Made by a program: the position numbers and the translations under genes
NCBI RefSeq assembly: GCF_024171885.1
Contig: NZ_JAMTCP010000004.1
Coordinates: 62,001-126,000, forward strand
DNA: 64,000 bases
Direction of reading: 5' to 3'
From: Streptoalloteichus tenebrarius
GTDB lineage: Bacteria; Actinomycetota; Actinomycetes; Mycobacteriales; Pseudonocardiaceae
Shown here: positions 61,090-64,000 of the stretch, piece by piece
Numbering within the stretch: the stretch's first letter is position 1
Layout of the letters: every line of letters begins with the position of its first letter
Notes under the pieces: model-generated
The model's database searches: none
Told to the model about the DNA's origin: nothing
Seen by the model: only the letters and a program-made list of their open reading frames with translations

Positions 61090-62475
61090 TCACAGGACGG
61101 AGGCCAGTCGGCGGACCCCTTCGACCAGTTGGGGCAGGGGAGTCTCGCCGTAGGTCAGGCGCAGGTGGGGGCGGTCGCGCTCGGCCGGGAACCAGGCCGA
61201 GCCGGCCGCGACCATGACGCCGGCGCTGAGCGCCCGCGCGGCGACCTCGTTGTCGTCGACGCCCTCGGGGAGCCGCACCCACAGGTGCATGCCACCGCGC
61301 GGGACGTTCTCGACCGCGCACTCGGGAAGCCGCGCGCGCAGGGCGGTGAGCAGGCCGTCACGCCGGCGGCCCAGTTCCCTGGCGACCTCGCGGCGGTGCC
61401 GGGGGTAGGCGGGGGAGGAGAGGAAGTCGACCGCGGCTTCCTGCACGGGTCCGGAGACGAAGAAGTCGTCGAGGGTCTTGGCGGCGCGCAACCGGGCGAG
61501 CGCCGGCCCGCGCGCCGCGAGGGCGGCCAGGCGCACCGAGGGGGCGATCGACTTGGTGACCGACCGGACGTGGACGACGTGCCCACCGGTGTCGGCCGAG
61601 GCGAGGGTGGGCGGGGGCGGACCGTCGATGGTGAGGTCGCGGGCGTAGTCGTCCTCCAGGACGAACAGCGAGTGCCGGCGGGCCAGGTCGAACAGCTCGC
61701 GGCGCCGGTCCTGCGCGAGCACGCTGCCGGTCGGGTTGGCGTACAACGGCTGGACCACCACCAGACGCGCGGTGCGGGCGCGCAGCACGTTCTCCAGGAG
61801 GTCGGTGCGCAGGCCGTGCTCGTCGGCCGGAACGGGGTGGATCTCCAGACCGTGGCTGCGGGCGATGGACATGAACCCGGGGTAGGTCGGCGTTTCGAGC
61901 ACGACGGCGTCGCCGGGACGCGTCAGCGCCCGGATCGCCATCGACAGCGCGCTCTGTCCTCCCGAGGTCACCAGGACCTCCGCCGGGTCGAACCCGCCGA
62001 TCTGGCGGGCGAACCACTGCCGCAGCGAGGCCAGACCCTCGATCGGCGGGCGGCCCCACACCCCGGTGCGGCGCATCGCGCGGGCCATGGCGGCGGCCAG
62101 CGCCCTCTCCGGGATGAGGGTCTGGTCGAGGTAGCCGCCCGACATCCGCACGGTCTCGGCGTTGGGGGCCTCCAGGAGGGCGAGGTTGCGGGAGGCGTCG
62201 GGAGGGGTGTGGCCGCCGAGCGCGGCGTGCTGCCAGGCCAGGTCGGTGGGGCGGCCCCGCGCGGGGGCGGCGGCCACGAAGGTGCCGTTACCCGGCCGCA
62301 CCGTCACCAGTCCCTCCGCCGCCAGCTCGCGGACGACCCGTTGGACCGTGAGCGGCGAAACCTGGTGCTCGCGTTGGAGTTCCCGCACGGACGGCAGTCT
62401 GGTCCCCGGTGGGGACCGGTCGACGAAGTCGCGGAGGGCGGACGCGAGGCGCTCCCGACTGTTACCGTTGTCCAT
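61090..62475 (-). CDS. MocR/GntR-family regulator with aminotransferase domain
   Basis: 461 residues from the ATG at 62475; TATCCT is 8 bases upstream and there is no ribosome site, so leaderless. The GntR winged helix is at 1-75 (LPSVRELQREHQVSPLTVQR). A fold-type I aminotransferase-like domain follows, with PLP lysine in RSVTKSIAPSVRLA and the upstream NPTG and DDYARDL motifs. These sense PLP or amino-compound adducts. It diverges from the EamA gene, its probable target. Confidence 0.92.
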   Translation of the reverse strand: MDNGNSRERLASALRDFVDRSPPGTRLPSVRELQREHQVSPLTVQRVVRELAAEGLVTVRPGNGTFVAAAPARGRPTDLAWQHAALGGHTPPDASRNLALLEAPNAETVRMSGGYLDQTLIPERALAAAMARAMRRTGVWGRPPIEGLASLRQWFARQIGGFDPAEVLVTSGGQSALSMAIRALTRPGDAVVLETPTYPGFMSIARSHGLEIHPVPADEHGLRTDLLENVLRARTARLVVVQPLYANPTGSVLAQDRRRELFDLARRHSLFVLEDDYARDLTIDGPPPPTLASADTGGHVVHVRSVTKSIAPSVRLAALAARGPALARLRAAKTLDDFFVSGPVQEAAVDFLSSPAYPRHRREVARELGRRRDGLLTALRARLPECAVENVPRGGMHLWVRLPEGVDDNEVAARALSAGVMVAAGSAWFPAERDRPHLRLTYGETPLPQLVEGVRRLASVL

Positions 62476-63391
62476 GTCAGGCAAGGATAGCGTTATCGCT
62501 CCCAGCGCGATCACGGATAACAGTGGCCCGAGTCAGGGCGGGTGGGCGCTGGGCCTGTTCGGGGTGTTGGTCTTCAGCTTCACGCTCCCGGCCAACGCCT
62601 GGGCGGTGGAGGGCTTCGACCCGGTGGCGATCACCGTCTGGCGCGCCCTGCTGCCGGGACTGCTGGCGGTGGTCATCCTGTGGCGGATGCGGGCGCCGAT
62701 ACCCGACGCGCGCACGTGGTTCTCCCTGTCCGTCGGCGGACTGTGCGTGGGCGTCGGGTTCCCGTTGTTGTCCTCGGTCGCGCTGACGACGATCAACCCG
62801 GCGCGGGCGGCCGTCATCATGGGCCTGCTGCCCGCGCTCACCGCCGTGTTCGCCACCCTCCTCGGCAAGGAACGCCCCTCGCCGCGCTTCTGGCTGGCCA
62901 CCGTCGCGGGCCTCGTGGTGCTTCTCGCCTACCTCATGACCCGGCGGGGCGCCGGGGAACTCGGCCTGGGGACGGGCGATCTGGCGATGTTCGCCGCGAC
63001 CTGTTGTTCGGCGCTGGCGTACGTCCTCGGCGCGGACCGCGCGAAGGTGCTCGGGGGACCGCGCAGCATGTGTTGGACGCTGGTCGCCCTGCTCCCGCTG
63101 AGCGTTCCCGCCGGCATCGTCACCGCCCTCGTTCAGGATCCACAGTGGACGGTGAGAAGCACGGTCGGCCTGCTGTACCTGGCCGTCGCCTCGACCGTGA
63201 TCGGCTACTTCGCCTGGTACGCCGGCCTCGCCCGCGGCGGCATCGCCCGTGTCGGCCAGGTGCAGCAGATCCAGCCCATCCTGACCATCTGCTGGTCCGC
63301 GCTGTTCTTCGCCGACGAACTCGACGCGCTGACCTTCGTCGTCGGTGTGGTGGTCGCGCTCCTCGTCGCGGTCGGGCAACGTGTCCGTTGA
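62474..63391 (+). CDS. EamA-family (DMT) transporter
   Basis: 305 residues with ten hydrophobic helices in two EamA halves (first ALGLFGVLVFSFTLPANAWA; second DLAMFAATCCSALAYVLGAD). The ATG at 62474 is in the palindrome CATG shared with the MocR start; no ribosome site. A drug/metabolite exporter. MocR-EamA pairs usually export the compound sensed by MocR. Confidence 0.9.
   Translation: MSGKDSVIAPSAITDNSGPSQGGWALGLFGVLVFSFTLPANAWAVEGFDPVAITVWRALLPGLLAVVILWRMRAPIPDARTWFSLSVGGLCVGVGFPLLSSVALTTINPARAAVIMGLLPALTAVFATLLGKERPSPRFWLATVAGLVVLLAYLMTRRGAGELGLGTGDLAMFAATCCSALAYVLGADRAKVLGGPRSMCWTLVALLPLSVPAGIVTALVQDPQWTVRSTVGLLYLAVASTVIGYFAWYAGLARGGIARVGQVQQIQPILTICWSALFFADELDALTFVVGVVVALLVAVGQRVR
62485..62520. 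promoter_or_regulatory. Possible MocR operator
   Basis: GATAGCGTTATC (62486-62497) is palindromic at 10 of 12 positions, and GGATAAC recurs at about 62515. It overlaps the MocR -10 region and lies inside the 5' end of the EamA gene. Confidence 0.45.
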
Positions 63392-63616
63392 CCCTCGCGA
63401 CGCGGTGCCGGGGCGGAAAATCCGTGGGTCCGGTGATCAGGAGCGCGTTACTGTCCCGAACGCGCGGCACTTCCGCCGATGCGGAGAGCGGGCGCACGCG
63501 CCAGGGCGTCCGGCGCTCACACCTGAACCGGGACCGGAAGGCGCTCCCGGGCCGCGGGCGACAGGCGCTGTTCCGCTCACCGACGACGGGTGGACTCACC
63601 GACACGAGGAGCACGC

Positions 63617-64000
63617 GTGGTGAACAGCGCCAGCCCCGCCGGAACGCGTGAACGGACCGACGAGGAGGACGAACCGGCAACCGCGGAAGACGCCCAGAAG
63701 CCCCGGGTGAACTGGCGCGACCTCGTCCGGGTCACCCGGGGTCACCGGACCGCGATCGCCGCGGCCCTGGGGCTGACGCTGGTCGGCGGAGCGATGGGCC
63801 TGGCACAGCCGCTGCTGGCGACCCGGACCATCGAGGAGTTCTCCCACGACCGCCCCTACGCCCTGCTGTTGACCCTGCTGGCCGTGGTGTTCGTGGCCGA
63901 GGCCGTGATCACCGCGCTGGGCCACTACCTGCTCGAACGCACGGGGGAGGGCATCGTCCTCGGCCTGCGGCTGCGGATCGTCGACCGGGTGCTGCGCTGG
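63617..64000 (+). CDS. ABC exporter, N-terminal part
   Basis: 128 codons before the right edge. GTG at 63617 is 5 bases after GAGGAG. A charged N-terminus (TDEEDEPATAEDAQ) leads to membrane helices AIAAALGLTLVGGAMGLAQP and ALLLTLLAVVFVAEAVITAL, the start of a type 1 ABC transmembrane domain (VDRVLRW in the coupling region). The ATPase half is outside. May be an exporter of any substrate. Confidence 0.75.
   Translation, partial: MVNSASPAGTRERTDEEDEPATAEDAQKPRVNWRDLVRVTRGHRTAIAAALGLTLVGGAMGLAQPLLATRTIEEFSHDRPYALLLTLLAVVFVAEAVITALGHYLLERTGEGIVLGLRLRIVDRVLRW

Noticed and set aside
1-64000. CRISPR arrays, rRNA operons, intact transposases, parS sites
   Set aside because: No regularly spaced repeats, no rRNA-like stretches, no DDE transposase motifs, and no TGTTTCACGTGAAACA-type site seen by eye.

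Overview
The window is high-GC actinobacterial DNA. F420-dependent luciferase-like oxidoreductases, leaderless genes, a DasR-type chitinase promoter and a DUF5703 / UppP / MSMEG_4193-like phosphatase neighbourhood point to the Pseudonocardiales (Saccharothrix/Actinosynnema-like). Genus is not determined. It is mostly accessory DNA with many decaying genes, plus one conserved core block.

Layout. 0-5 kb: methyltransferase end, secreted chitinase with two DasR-like sites, a quinone-oxidoreductase/LysR divergent pair and a DUF1992 gene. 5-17 kb: decaying accessory DNA. It holds a scrambled FAD-monooxygenase relic, a dehydrogenase that has lost its stop, a truncated Rhs toxin tail with an intact immunity candidate, two co-directional secreted proteins that may form a toxin-like pair, a TauE/SafE exporter and an FAD hydroxylase lacking its Rossmann motif. 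17-25.7 kb: htpG, glutathione peroxidase, then a GbsR/MarR regulator diverging from a DUF4097 gene and two serine hydrolases. 26.4-30.3 kb: an unusual set (HAD phosphatase, M24-like protein, MFS exporter, methyltransferase) that may be a small-molecule pathway. 30.5-43.8 kb: relics of a mobile or conjugative element (TrwC relaxase piece inside an NADH-dehydrogenase gene, RbpA-like gene, small membrane and zinc-ribbon proteins, primase-like protein, paired XRE regulators) and a non-canonical HisRS next to a degraded HisRS-like gene. The region ends at tRNA-Leu(GAG).

43.9-56.8 kb is the core-like block: M20 dipeptidase, SDR, DUF5703, LppL-like lipoprotein, LLM oxidoreductases, aldo/keto reductase, uppP and a histidine phosphatase. 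From memory it resembles the Mycobacterium Rv2135c-Rv2141c neighbourhood. It is interrupted by a TetR/NmrA pair and a secreted polysaccharide lyase. 57-64 kb: GNAT acetyltransferase, cytochrome P450, a 53-residue RiPP-like precursor gene behind a possible RNA pseudoknot, an Imm1-type immunity gene, an endonuclease fragment, a MocR regulator and EamA exporter with overlapping start codons, and the start of an ABC exporter.

The best candidates for something undescribed are the RiPP-like precursor with its structured leader, the secreted protein pair at 11.5-13.4 kb, and an 11-base palindrome TCCACWGTGGA that is strongly over-represented. No CRISPR array, rRNA or intact insertion sequence was seen. 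All function calls come from reading motifs by eye; no database search was run.
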